64,000 nt of DNA from contig NZ_JAGGJU010000008.1 in the NCBI RefSeq assembly GCF_017873095.1, positions 222,947 through 286,946 on the forward strand, in the 5' to 3' direction. Both the position numbers and the translations under genes were made by a program. The notes under the pieces were generated by a model that was not told the DNA's origin, did no database searches, and worked only from the letters and a program-made list of their open reading frames with translations. The stretch is from Heterorhizobium halophytocola. Its GTDB lineage: Bacteria > Pseudomonadota > Alphaproteobacteria > Rhizobiales > Rhizobiaceae. Positions within the stretch are counted from its first letter, which is position 1, and every line of letters begins with the position of its first letter. Positions 36,344-44,746 of the stretch are shown here, piece by piece.

Positions 36344-36746
36344 CCGTGTTTCTCCTCCAAGAACAGTCTGAACCCAAGATTGCGGTTGTCGCGGACGATG
36401 TCTCCTCCTCGTCCGGTCGCCGTTTCTAGCGACATGTCATGCGTCGGCTATCGGTCTCTCCGTGCTGGCTATCCTCATCCCGTTGCAGGGCGGTAGCGGT
36501 GTAAAATGTATACATTATTGCGGATGTCGCGGGGCGGCTGCAGTCGGCCCTTGTCGGCCGCATGCACCGGAGCGGGCTTGCTGACCGTAAGCGTGCTGCG
36601 ACGGATGTGTCCCGGTTCTCCTCCCTGAAACAGCCTGCTGAATTAGAATGCATGTACACAGATGCGTGTCAACGCCTCGTCGTTTGGTCCGGCCGGGCAA
36701 GCCGTGCCTGCCGTGGGCGCGAGCCCCTTCCCGTGCTTCGGCCCCC
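36344..36746. other. 403-bp control region before the Liv-type operon
   Basis: No convincing gene lies here: the leftward frame 36426-36659 has no family motif or ribosome site. The region probably holds the promoter of the binding-protein gene. It carries the palindrome at 36505-36516 and a similar half-site, TGTACA, at 36653-36658 within ATGCATGTACACA. Composition is AT-richer than the genes around it. Confidence 0.5.
36505..36516. promoter_or_regulatory. Palindromic operator-like site
   Basis: AATGTATACATT is a perfect 12-bp palindrome about 160 bp upstream of the Liv-type binding-protein ATG. Sites of the TGTATACA kind are bound by several GntR-family (FadR/VanR subfamily) repressors. 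No GntR gene is in the window, so the regulator would be encoded elsewhere. Confidence 0.45.
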
Positions 36747-38057
36747 TCACTGCGCCAGCCATTGCGGCAGGGCCAGCGCCAGGGCGGGAAAGGTGATGGT
36801 GGCGACGACGACGACAAGGTCGGCAAGGATGAACGGGGTGACCCCCTTGAACACGTCGACGACGCTGACATAGCGGGCCGCGACATTCTTGATGACGAAG
36901 ACGTTGAGCCCGACCGGCGGGGTGATCATGCCGATTTCCAAAAGCTTGACCACCAGCACCCCGAACCAGACGAGGCTGATGCCCTCGGATTTCAGCACCG
37001 GCAGGATCACCGGCAGCGTCACCAGCATGGCGCCGAAGGGTTCCATGAACATGCCGAGCGCCAGATAGATGACGACGATGATGGTCATCAGCGCGCCATA
37101 GCCGAGATCGGCGTCGGACACGAAGGAGCCGAGGAAGCCCGACAGCCCGGTGATCCCGAGGAAACGGGTAAACATCGAGGCCCCGATGCCGATGATGAAC
37201 AGCGATGCGCAGGTCGACAGCGTCTCCAGCAGCGAGATCCGGATCACTCGGCGATCGAGCCTGCCGGTGACCGCAGACAGGATCACCGCGCCGCCGGCCC
37301 CGACGGCACCGGCTTCGGTCGCGGTGAAATAGCCGGAAAACAGCCCGCCGAAGACCAGCAGGACCAGCAGACCGAGCGGCCAGATACGGATAAGGGCCGC
37401 AAGCGCACTTCCCGCCTCGGCATCGTGATGCAGGCGCCGCGGCACGATATCCGGCCGCAGCCAGCAAAGGGCGAAGACGACGAGGCAGTAGGAAAGCGCG
37501 GTCAGGAGGCCGACGCCGATGCCGCCGATGAAGACCTGGGTGATCGATGTCTCGGCAAAGACGCCGTAGACGATCATCAGGATCGAGGGCGGGATCAGCG
37601 CGCCGATCGTGCCGCCGGCGGCAAGGGCGCCCGCGGCAAAGCTCGGCCGGTAGCCGGCCTCGACCATTTCCGGGATAGCGATCCTCCCCATGGCAGCGGC
37701 ACAGGCGATCGACGAGCCGGAGACGGCGGCAAAGCCGGTGCAGGCAAAGATCGACGAGATCGCAAGGCCCCCCGGCACCCGGTGCAGCACCGCCTTGGCG
37801 GCGGTAAACAGGTTGGCCGTCAGGCCGGCATGAAAGCAGACGAAACCCATCAGCAGGAACATCGGCACCGCGCTCATCGTCCAGCTGGCAACGAAGCTGT
37901 AGGGCGTCGAGGTAACGATGCCGACGGCGGGCCTGAGGCCGATGAGCACGGCGATACCGCCGAAGGAGACGGCGATCAGCGCGAGCGCGACGGGCACCCT
38001 GAGGATCAGCAGCAGGCCGAGAATGGCAATCCCGTAGAGACCTGTTTCGACGCTCAT
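36747..38057 (-). CDS. TRAP transporter large membrane subunit (DctM)
   Basis: A 436-residue permease with about 12 hydrophobic segments. DctM landmarks are VPMFLLMGFVCFHAGL, GFAAVSGSSIACAAAMGRIAIPEM, GALIPPSILMIVYGV and EIGMITPPVGLNVFVIK. It carries out sodium-coupled import of an organic acid delivered by DctP. ATGA overlap with dctQ. Confidence 0.93.
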   Translation of the reverse strand: MSVETGLYGIAILGLLLILRVPVALALIAVSFGGIAVLIGLRPAVGIVTSTPYSFVASWTMSAVPMFLLMGFVCFHAGLTANLFTAAKAVLHRVPGGLAISSIFACTGFAAVSGSSIACAAAMGRIAIPEMVEAGYRPSFAAGALAAGGTIGALIPPSILMIVYGVFAETSITQVFIGGIGVGLLTALSYCLVVFALCWLRPDIVPRRLHHDAEAGSALAALIRIWPLGLLVLLVFGGLFSGYFTATEAGAVGAGGAVILSAVTGRLDRRVIRISLLETLSTCASLFIIGIGASMFTRFLGITGLSGFLGSFVSDADLGYGALMTIIVVIYLALGMFMEPFGAMLVTLPVILPVLKSEGISLVWFGVLVVKLLEIGMITPPVGLNVFVIKNVAARYVSVVDVFKGVTPFILADLVVVVATITFPALALALPQWLAQ

Positions 38058-38587
38058 GCGGCAACGTCCCCGGTGCGTAATGGCCGCTCGGTGCCGCTTG
38101 CCAGCTGGAAAAGCCGGATGGCGGTGATCAGGGCGGCGAGCGCAAAGCCGAGCGTCGGCAGGATATAGCCCGGCCAGGTGACGATCTTGGTCTGCAGCGC
38201 GACGACGAAGGTGCCGGTGTGGAAGTTCTTCATGGCGGTCGCCCAGGTCGCATAGGTCATCACGCCGTAGATCACGGTCGACAGCAGCGCGACCGCGGCA
38301 TCCGAAGCGCGGCGCAGCCCCGGCGACAGCAGGAATTCGATGATCTCGACGCTCACCATCTGTTCCTTCCATTCCACCCAGGCGAGCGGCAGGAAGGCGA
38401 CGATGATCATGTAGTAATAGGAGACGATCTCGACGGTCGCCGGCAGCGATGCGCCGGTGATCACCCGCGCCACGACATCGGCGCAGACATGGACCATCAT
38501 CAGGATCACGCCGATGCCGGCAACGAAGGCGAGCAGGCGCGACAGGCGGTCGGCGAGACCGGTCAGCAGAAAGATCGTGCGGGACAT
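38054..38587 (-). CDS. TRAP transporter small membrane subunit (DctQ)
   Basis: A 177-residue protein with four helices, and the DctQ signature region ATVEIVSYYYMIIVAFLPLAWVEWKEQMVSVE. It couples DctP to DctM. The ATG at 38587 lies 71 bp after the dctP stop. Confidence 0.9.
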   Translation of the reverse strand: MSRTIFLLTGLADRLSRLLAFVAGIGVILMMVHVCADVVARVITGASLPATVEIVSYYYMIIVAFLPLAWVEWKEQMVSVEIIEFLLSPGLRRASDAAVALLSTVIYGVMTYATWATAMKNFHTGTFVVALQTKIVTWPGYILPTLGFALAALITAIRLFQLASGTERPLRTGDVAA

Positions 38588-38658
38588 CAGGCGGTTTCCC
38601 GAATGCGAGCGATAGGAAAGTCGGGCCGGCAGCGCATCGGCCGCCGGCCCCTTGGCCA

Positions 38659-39774
38659 TCAGGTACCGTAGGTGGAGAAGTCGACCTTGCTCCAGATCTC
38701 GCTGTCGAGACGCTTGGTCAGCTCCGCCGGATCGCCCTTCACCTCCTGGAAGATGCCGTTCCACTTGTCGACCAGCGCCGAGAAGCGGGCGACGCGGTCG
38801 CCGGCGTCGGTGAAGCCGAAGCGCTCTTGCGCGACCTTGGCGGCGGTCTCCTTGTCGGCCTCGGCAAAGTCCTGGACCGCCTTGACGAAAGCCGGGTCCG
38901 GGTCGACGAAGGTGATCCCGGCGTCCTTGGCGGCCTTGGTTGCCTCCGCCGCCATCTCGTAGCCCCAGCGCTGGGTGAAATCGACATTGGCCTTGTTGGC
39001 CGCCGTCGCCAGCTGTTTGCGTTCCTCGGGCGACAGGCTTTCCCATGTAGTGCCCGAGACGGTGAAGTCCGAGGTCGCATGATAGGTGCCGAGCGGCACC
39101 AGGGTCACGTCCTTGACCAGTTCTACGAGCCGGAAGGACAGGAGGTCACCGACCGAGGCCATCGACCCGTCGATCACGCCCTGCGACATGGATTCGAAGG
39201 TGTCGCCGACCGGGATATTGGCCGGCACCGCGCCGAAATGCTCGGCAAAGCGCGAGAACGGCGCCCCGCCGCTTCGAAGACGCAGCCCCTTGAGGTCCTC
39301 GGCTGTTTTCACCGGCTTCTTCGTCAGGATGGCATAGACATCCGACGAGCCGGAGCCGAGATAGACGACGCCGAACTTCTTCAGCTCCTGCTGGCAGGTA
39401 TCGCAGGTGACCATGTATTCGGTCATGGCGGCCGCCATGGCATGCGGCTCGCGGCCGGATAGCGCCAGTTCTCCGGCAAGCGCCATGTTCGGCAGGTCGG
39501 CCGGGAAATAGAGCGGCAGGATATTGCCGACCTCGACGAGCTGGCTCTGGAGCGCGTCCTTCATCTGGCCGAGCGAGACGACTTCCGGCCCGAGCAGCTG
39601 GCCGGTCAACTGGCCGTCGGAGACCTCCGGCAGGTATTCGACGAGTTTCTGGTAGAGATGGCTGTTGGACGGGTGGGCCGGCGGGGCGCCGGGTGCCACC
39701 CGCAGTTCACGGGCGTCGGCGGTCGAGGCGGCAAGTGCCGCCAGTCCCACCAGTATCGATAGCATGCGGTTCAT
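38659..39774 (-). CDS. TRAP transporter solute-binding protein (DctP)
   Basis: A 371-residue periplasmic binding protein with signal peptide MNRMLSILVGLAALAASTADA. It has the DctP fold sequences ELRVAPGAPPAHPSNSHLYQ, AEDLKGLRLRSGGAPFSRFAE (the conserved Arg that binds the ligand carboxylate) and GVIDGSMASVGDLLSFRL. A pair of Cys (CDTC) is unusual. GGGAGGA precedes the start at 39774. Placed 58 bp after the amidohydrolase gene, it probably imports an aromatic acid. Compare the TarPQM or Cou TRAP systems of Rhodopseudomonas, recalled from literature. Confidence 0.9.
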   Translation of the reverse strand: MNRMLSILVGLAALAASTADARELRVAPGAPPAHPSNSHLYQKLVEYLPEVSDGQLTGQLLGPEVVSLGQMKDALQSQLVEVGNILPLYFPADLPNMALAGELALSGREPHAMAAAMTEYMVTCDTCQQELKKFGVVYLGSGSSDVYAILTKKPVKTAEDLKGLRLRSGGAPFSRFAEHFGAVPANIPVGDTFESMSQGVIDGSMASVGDLLSFRLVELVKDVTLVPLGTYHATSDFTVSGTTWESLSPEERKQLATAANKANVDFTQRWGYEMAAEATKAAKDAGITFVDPDPAFVKAVQDFAEADKETAAKVAQERFGFTDAGDRVARFSALVDKWNGIFQEVKGDPAELTKRLDSEIWSKVDFSTYGT

Positions 39775-39832
39775 GTTCAAATCCTCCCAGTCTAAACACG
39801 TAGGCATTTTCCATAGTCAGGTAGTCAGGTCG

Positions 39833-40708
39833 TCAGAGTTTCAGCAGTGTCCTCGCATTGTCCTTCAGGATGAGGGGTCTGACCTCGTCCCGGATGGCAA
39901 TCTTGTCGAAATCGGAGAGCCAGCGGTCGGGCGTGATCGCCGGCCAGTCGGAGCCGAACAGCATCTTGTGCTTCAAAAGCGTGTTGGCATATTGCACCAG
40001 AACAGGCGGAAAATATTTCGGCGACCAGCCGGACATGTCGATGTAGACGTTGGGCTTGTGGGTCGCGACCGACAGTGCCTCCTCCTGCCAGGGAAAGGAG
40101 GGGTGCGCCAGGATGATCGGCATGTCGGGAAAGTCGACCGCGACGTCGTCCAGATGCATCGGATTGGAATATTTGAGCCGCATGCCCATGCCGCCGCGCA
40201 TGCCGGCGCCGACGCCGGTCTGGCCGGTATGGAAGAGCGTGACCGCGCCTTCCTCGGCGATCGCCTCGTAGAGCGGATAGGCCATGCGGTCGTTGGGAAA
40301 GAAGCCCTGCATGGTCGGGTGGAACTTGAAACCCCGGACGCCGAAGTCGCGCACCAGCCGGCGGGCCTCGCGGGCGCCGGCCTTGCCCTTGGCCGGATCG
40401 ATCGAGGCGAAGGGGATCATGATGTCGGCATTGTCGGCGGCAATCGCCGCGACTTCCTCGTTCTCGTAGCGGCGAAAGCCGGTTTCGCGCTCGGCATCGA
40501 CGGGAAAGATGACGCAGCCGATCTTGCGCTCGCGGTAATAGGCGGCGGTGTCCTGCACCGTCGGCAGCATGCCCTCGGCGCCGGCCGGGTTGTTGAAATA
40601 GCGGGCCATGCCGGCCTGGAATTCGTCATAGCCGTCGTCGCGCGGGCCGCAGCACGGCTCTTCCGCATGGGTATGGACATCGATGGCGATGAGGTCGTCG
40701 ATATTCAT
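39833..40708 (-). CDS. Amidohydrolase-2 family metal hydrolase
   Basis: A 291-residue ACMSD/amidohydrolase-related TIM-barrel enzyme. Metal site candidates are DVHTHAEEP (residues 9-17), GFKFHP, LFHTGQTG, LAHPSFPW and MLFGSDWP. Families of this fold decarboxylate or hydrolyse aromatic intermediates. In the Agrobacterium fabrum hydroxycinnamate pathway, a gene in the same kind of cluster removes an acetyl unit from the beta-keto CoA ester; this enzyme may do the same, but that is inference. ATGA overlap with the MarR gene. Confidence 0.8.
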   Translation of the reverse strand: MNIDDLIAIDVHTHAEEPCCGPRDDGYDEFQAGMARYFNNPAGAEGMLPTVQDTAAYYRERKIGCVIFPVDAERETGFRRYENEEVAAIAADNADIMIPFASIDPAKGKAGAREARRLVRDFGVRGFKFHPTMQGFFPNDRMAYPLYEAIAEEGAVTLFHTGQTGVGAGMRGGMGMRLKYSNPMHLDDVAVDFPDMPIILAHPSFPWQEEALSVATHKPNVYIDMSGWSPKYFPPVLVQYANTLLKHKMLFGSDWPAITPDRWLSDFDKIAIRDEVRPLILKDNARTLLKL

Positions 40709-41172
40709 CCGGCGACCTCGTCGATCCCGGTGAACTTCCGCAGCAGCGCCACGAGACGATCGCGTTCGATCAAGGTCAGCGGCGCGCCGGTCGTCTCTTC
40801 ATAGGCGAAGAAGGCGCCGCTTGCCGTGTCGAGCGCGGCGATGCCGGCATCGGTCAAGGTCAGTTCGATCGCGCGCCGGTCCTCGTCGGGGATGCGGCGC
40901 GACACCAGGCCCCTGTCCTCGAAGGCGCGGATCAGCTTGGTCATGTGCGCCCGCTTGATCATCAGCCGCTGGCCGAGCGCGCTCTGGCGGATGCCGGGGT
41001 TGCGGTGGATGACGAAGAGCACGGAGAATTCGCCCGGCTTCAGCCCCTGCGGTCCGTGGGCGGAGAAGAAGTCCTCGAAGGATTGCAGCTGCGCCAGGCG
41101 CAGCAGGAAGCCGAGGGATTGGCCAAGCTCGCCGACGGCGACGGGGGAAGCGGTGCGGGTGGTCACGTCCAT
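40705..41172 (-). CDS. MarR-family regulator (CouR/HcaR-like candidate)
   Basis: A 155-residue winged-helix repressor: helix-turn-helix in GIRQSALGQRLMIKRAHMTKLIRAFEDRGLVSRR and wing DEDRRAIELTLTDAG. CouR (Rhodopseudomonas) and HcaR (Agrobacterium) are MarR proteins that sense hydroxycinnamoyl-CoA. This one sits between enoyl-CoA hydratase and amidohydrolase, and a large inverted repeat lies in the divergent promoter region (42030-42066). The start at 41172 follows GAGG; the ATG at 41190 overlaps the hydratase stop. Confidence 0.85.
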   Translation of the reverse strand: MDVTTRTASPVAVGELGQSLGFLLRLAQLQSFEDFFSAHGPQGLKPGEFSVLFVIHRNPGIRQSALGQRLMIKRAHMTKLIRAFEDRGLVSRRIPDEDRRAIELTLTDAGIAALDTASGAFFAYEETTGAPLTLIERDRLVALLRKFTGIDEVAG

Positions 41173-41182
41173 GGTGGCGGCC

Positions 41183-41977
41183 TCACGCATTGCCCGGCGC
41201 CTGCACCCGGCCGGCCCGCTTTTCGAGGAAGGCGCGCAGGCGCTCTTCCGCTTCCGGGCTGGTGGTGGTGAAGGACGAGATGAAGCTTTCGACGAACAGG
41301 CCGTCTTCCTTGGCCATGTCCTGGATGCGCGGCAGGGCGTTGATCACCGCGTAATTGGAAAGGGGTGCATTGCTGGCCGCCTTGCAGGCAAGCGCATGCG
41401 CCTTTGCCCGGGCTTGCCCGGCGGGCACCACATATTGCGCGACATTCCAGCGCTCGGCCTCGTTTGCCGAGGCGACGCGGCCGGTCAGCATCATGTCGGT
41501 CATCCGCGCGACGCCGATCAGCCGGGCGACCCGCACCGAGCCGCCGCCGCCGACAAAGATGCCGCGCTGGCCCTCGGGCAGTGCGAAGAAGGCGGTCTCG
41601 TCGGCGACCCGGATATGGGTTGCGGCGGCCAGCTCCAGCCCGCCGCCGACGACGGCGCCGTGCAGGGCGGAAAACCAGGGGATGGTGCCGTGCTCGATGC
41701 CGGCGAAGACGGCGTGCCAGCGGCGCGAGCCGCGCACCCCTTCGATCGGCGTCTTCTGCACGTGTTCGGCAAGATCGAGCCCGGCGCAGAAATGGTTGCC
41801 GTGGCCATGGAGCACGGCGGCCTTGGCCTCTCTTTCGGCCCGCGCGACGGCCGCGGCAATCGCCTCGACGAAGCGGTCGGAGATGGCATTGCGCTTTTCC
41901 GGGCGGTTGAGGCCGACATGGGCGATGTCGTCGACAAGCTCATAGGTGACGAAGTCGCCCACCGTCATGTCGCTCAT
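41183..41977 (-). CDS. Enoyl-CoA hydratase/isomerase (crotonase) family, hydroxycinnamoyl-CoA hydratase candidate
   Basis: A 264-residue crotonase. The oxyanion-hole motifs are HGHGNHFCAGLDLAEH and ALHGAVVGGGLELAAA, and LPEGQRGIFVGGGGSVRV covers the active-site loop. Encoded divergently from feruloyl-CoA synthetase, so the likely substrate is feruloyl- or coumaroyl-CoA. Whether it only hydrates or also releases the aldehyde (lyase) cannot be read from sequence; the SDR nearby favours the beta-oxidative route. Start 41977 has GGGAGG upstream. Confidence 0.87.
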   Translation of the reverse strand: MSDMTVGDFVTYELVDDIAHVGLNRPEKRNAISDRFVEAIAAAVARAEREAKAAVLHGHGNHFCAGLDLAEHVQKTPIEGVRGSRRWHAVFAGIEHGTIPWFSALHGAVVGGGLELAAATHIRVADETAFFALPEGQRGIFVGGGGSVRVARLIGVARMTDMMLTGRVASANEAERWNVAQYVVPAGQARAKAHALACKAASNAPLSNYAVINALPRIQDMAKEDGLFVESFISSFTTTSPEAEERLRAFLEKRAGRVQAPGNA

Positions 41978-42029
41978 CTGAAGACCTCCCTCTCCCATGC
42001 ACGTCTTTTGCGGCGCGTGGCCGATTGAG

Positions 42030-42066
42030 TTTTGTTTACAGGGCGATTGTTTCCTTGTAAACAAAA
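42030..42066. promoter_or_regulatory. Divergent operator: 11-bp inverted repeat
   Basis: TTTTGTTTACA (42030-42040) and TGTAAACAAAA (42056-42066) are exact complements with 15 bp between. They lie between the hydratase ATG (41977) and feruloyl-CoA synthetase ATG (42128), in an AT-rich island. This is the natural binding site for the cluster's MarR regulator and would control both directions. Confidence 0.65.
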
Positions 42067-42127
42067 TTCGAGCGCGGGAGGCGCTCCACATATCGGTGGT
42101 TCGTGACTGGATCTGGGAGGAGTGGTC

Positions 42128-43981
42128 ATGGGAAACGCAGCCAGTGCGGCGACCTCTGTCTGGTCGCCCAGGCTCAGATGGCATGAGCGGACGGACGGCA
42201 CATTTCTGATCTGGCGGGACGATCCGCTGGGTCCCTATCCGGACAAGATCACCGAGCGCTTCCGCCACTGGGCAGAGGTCGCGCCCGAACGGGACTGGCT
42301 TGCCGAGCGGGATGCCACCGGCGGCTGGCGCCGCCTGACCTATGGCCAGGCGCATCGGCAGATCCGGGCCCTTGCCCAGTATTTTCTCGATCTCGGGCTC
42401 TCGTCTGAAAAGCCGGTGCTGATCCTGTCGGAAAATTCGATTGCCCATGCGGTCGCAGCCCTTGCCGCGCAATATGTCGGCATACCCTCGGCGGCGATCG
42501 CGCCAGCCTACGCGCTGGTTTCGGAGGATTTCGGCAAGCTGCGCGAGATCGCCGAACAGATCACGCCGGGCCTTGTCTTTGCGGCCGATCCGACCCCCTT
42601 CGTTCCGGCCATCGAGGCCGTCTTCGATGCTTCCGTTCCGCTTCTCTGCGAGGCCCCGGTTGCGCTCGGCCGCAGGGTGGTGACGCTCGACCAGGCCTTC
42701 GGCACGCATCCGGGGCCGGCGGTCGAGGCCGCCTATGACGCGGTCGGGCCCGATACGGTGGCGAAATTCCTCTTTACCTCGGGAACAACGGGGTCGCCGA
42801 AGGCGGTGATCCAGACCCAGCGCATGCTCTGCTCCAACCAGGAAATGGTGGCCGACTGCTATGCCTTCCTGCGCGACGAGCCGCCGGTGGTCGTCGACTG
42901 GGCGCCGTGGAACCACACGGCCTCCGGCAACAAGGTGTTCAACCTGGTGATCTATAATGGCGGCACCTTCTACATCGATCTCGGCCGGCCCAATCCCGAG
43001 GGGATGAAGGTGACGATCGCCAATCTGCGCGAGATCTCGCCGACCTGGTTCTTCAACGTACCGGCCGGCTACGAGATGCTGGTGCGGGCGATGCGCGAAG
43101 ACGAGGCGCTGCGACAGAATTTCTTCCGGCGGATGCAATTCATGCTCTATGCCGGCGCCGGCATGGCGCAGCACACCTGGGACGAACTGCTGCGGCTTTG
43201 CGAGGAAACCGTCGGTCACCGGATCATTCTGGGCACCGGTCTCGGCTCGACGGAGACCTCCCCCTTTGCCCTGTTCTGCACCGAGCATCAGGACGCCGCC
43301 GGCAATATCGGCCTGCCGGCGCAGGGGATCACCGTCAAGCTGGTGCCAAGCGAGGACAAATACGAGCTGCGCCTGAAGGGGCCGAACGTCACGCCCGGCT
43401 ACTGGCGCAACGAGAAGCTGACCGCCGAGGCCTTCGACGAGGAGGGCTTCTACCGGATCGGCGATGCCGTGCGCTTTGCCGAACCGGGCAATCCGAAGGC
43501 CGGCTTCTTCTTCGACGGGCGGATTGCGGAAAACTTCAAGCTCGATACCGGCACCTGGGTCGCCGTCGGCAAGCTGCGTGCGCAGCTGGTCGACGATTTC
43601 GGCGGGCTGATCCGCGACGCGGTGATCACCGGGGCGGATCGCAGCGAACTCGGCGCCCTGGTGCTGCCGGTCCTGCCGGTGCTGAGGGCGCTGGTCGAGG
43701 GCGGGGCGGCGATGAGCGACCAGGAGGTCATGGCGGCTCCGGCGGTGCGGCATGCCCTGGCGGAGAAACTGGCCGAGCATGCGCGCCGCGCGACGGGCTC
43801 GGCCAGCCGGATCGTCAGGCTGATGCTGCTGGCGGAGCCGCCGCGTTTCGACCGGGGCGAGATCACCGACAAGGGGTCGGTTAACCAGCGGGCGATGCTG
43901 CGCAATCGCGCCGAGCTGGTCGAGGCGCTCTACGCCGGCGGCCGCGACGTGATCGTGATCGGGACGGAGAAGGCGGCATGA
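42128..43981 (+). CDS. fcs: Feruloyl-CoA synthetase
   Basis: A 617-residue acyl-adenylate-forming enzyme that activates ferulate or p-coumarate with ATP and CoA. The P-loop-like signature is FTSGTTGSPKAVIQTQRML, then DWAPWNHTASGNK, GTGLGSTETSPFA and LKGPNVTPGYWRNEKLT, ending GEITDKGSVNQRAML with the catalytic Lys. The motif DWAPWNHT and the length near 615 are typical for the bacterial feruloyl-CoA synthase family. ATG at 42128 follows GGGAGG by seven bases. ATGA overlap with the SDR gene. Confidence 0.9.
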   Translation: MGNAASAATSVWSPRLRWHERTDGTFLIWRDDPLGPYPDKITERFRHWAEVAPERDWLAERDATGGWRRLTYGQAHRQIRALAQYFLDLGLSSEKPVLILSENSIAHAVAALAAQYVGIPSAAIAPAYALVSEDFGKLREIAEQITPGLVFAADPTPFVPAIEAVFDASVPLLCEAPVALGRRVVTLDQAFGTHPGPAVEAAYDAVGPDTVAKFLFTSGTTGSPKAVIQTQRMLCSNQEMVADCYAFLRDEPPVVVDWAPWNHTASGNKVFNLVIYNGGTFYIDLGRPNPEGMKVTIANLREISPTWFFNVPAGYEMLVRAMREDEALRQNFFRRMQFMLYAGAGMAQHTWDELLRLCEETVGHRIILGTGLGSTETSPFALFCTEHQDAAGNIGLPAQGITVKLVPSEDKYELRLKGPNVTPGYWRNEKLTAEAFDEEGFYRIGDAVRFAEPGNPKAGFFFDGRIAENFKLDTGTWVAVGKLRAQLVDDFGGLIRDAVITGADRSELGALVLPVLPVLRALVEGGAAMSDQEVMAAPAVRHALAEKLAEHARRATGSASRIVRLMLLAEPPRFDRGEITDKGSVNQRAMLRNRAELVEALYAGGRDVIVIGTEKAA

Positions 43982-44736
43982 GGATCGACGGCGCGACGGC
44001 CCTGGTGACGGGCGGCGGCTCGGGGCTCGGCGAAGCGACGGCGCGGGAACTGGCGCAGCGCGGCGCCGATATCGTCATCTTCGACCGCAATGGCGAAGCC
44101 GCAAGACGCGTGGCAGAAGCGATCGGGGGACGGGCGGTGGAGGGCGATGTCGCAAGCGAGGCGGACGGCGCGCGCGCCATCGCGGCGGCCGGCGAAGGGG
44201 CTCCGTTCCGCATCCTCGTCAATTGCGCCGGCATCGGCGGTGCCGGCCGGATCCTGCCGCGCGACGGCGTCATGCCACTGACCGACTTCGAGCGCACCAT
44301 TCGCGTCAACCTGATCGGCACCTTCAACATGCTGCGGCTCTCGGCCGAGGCCATGGCCGGGCTTTCGCCGCTTGAGGGTGGCGGGCGCGGGATCATCGTC
44401 AACACCGCCTCGGTGGCGGCGACCGACGGCCAGATCGGCCAGGCGGCCTATGCGGCGTCGAAGGGCGGGATCGTCTCGCTGGCCCTGCCGGTGGCCCGCG
44501 AGTTGGCGCGGGTCGGCATCCGGGTCAACACCATCGCGCCGGGGCTGTTTCTGACACCACTGATGGACGAACTGCCGCAGGCGGCGCAGGCCGCGCTTGC
44601 CGCTGCCATTCCCTATCCGAACAGGCTCGGCGACCCCGCAGAATTCGCCGCCGCCGTCTGCTTTGCGGTGGAGAACGACTATCTGAATGCCGAGGTGATC
44701 CGTCTCGACGGCGCGCTGCGGCTCGCGCCGAAGTGA
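43978..44736 (+). CDS. Short-chain dehydrogenase, 3-hydroxyacyl-CoA type
   Basis: A 252-residue SDR with NAD-binding VTGGGSGLGEATAREL, acidic residue IVIFDRN favouring NAD, NCAGIGG, catalytic Ser in NTASVAATDG and YAASKGG (Tyr-x3-Lys). It resembles type II 3-hydroxyacyl-CoA dehydrogenases. It is coupled to fcs, so it probably oxidises the hydrated phenylpropanoyl-CoA to the beta-keto form. Confidence 0.9.
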   Translation: MRIDGATALVTGGGSGLGEATARELAQRGADIVIFDRNGEAARRVAEAIGGRAVEGDVASEADGARAIAAAGEGAPFRILVNCAGIGGAGRILPRDGVMPLTDFERTIRVNLIGTFNMLRLSAEAMAGLSPLEGGGRGIIVNTASVAATDGQIGQAAYAASKGGIVSLALPVARELARVGIRVNTIAPGLFLTPLMDELPQAAQAALAAAIPYPNRLGDPAEFAAAVCFAVENDYLNAEVIRLDGALRLAPK

Positions 44737-44746
44737 GGCGCGGGCC

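Noticed and set aside
36426..36659. A 77-residue leftward frame in the leader of the Liv-type operon
   Set aside because: It overlaps operator-like palindromes, has no ribosome site and no recognisable motif.
41183..43780. An 865-residue leftward frame that would fuse the enoyl-CoA hydratase to an N-terminal extension
   Set aside because: The extension is antisense to feruloyl-CoA synthetase and low in complexity. A good ribosome site (GGGAGG) marks the real start at 41977.
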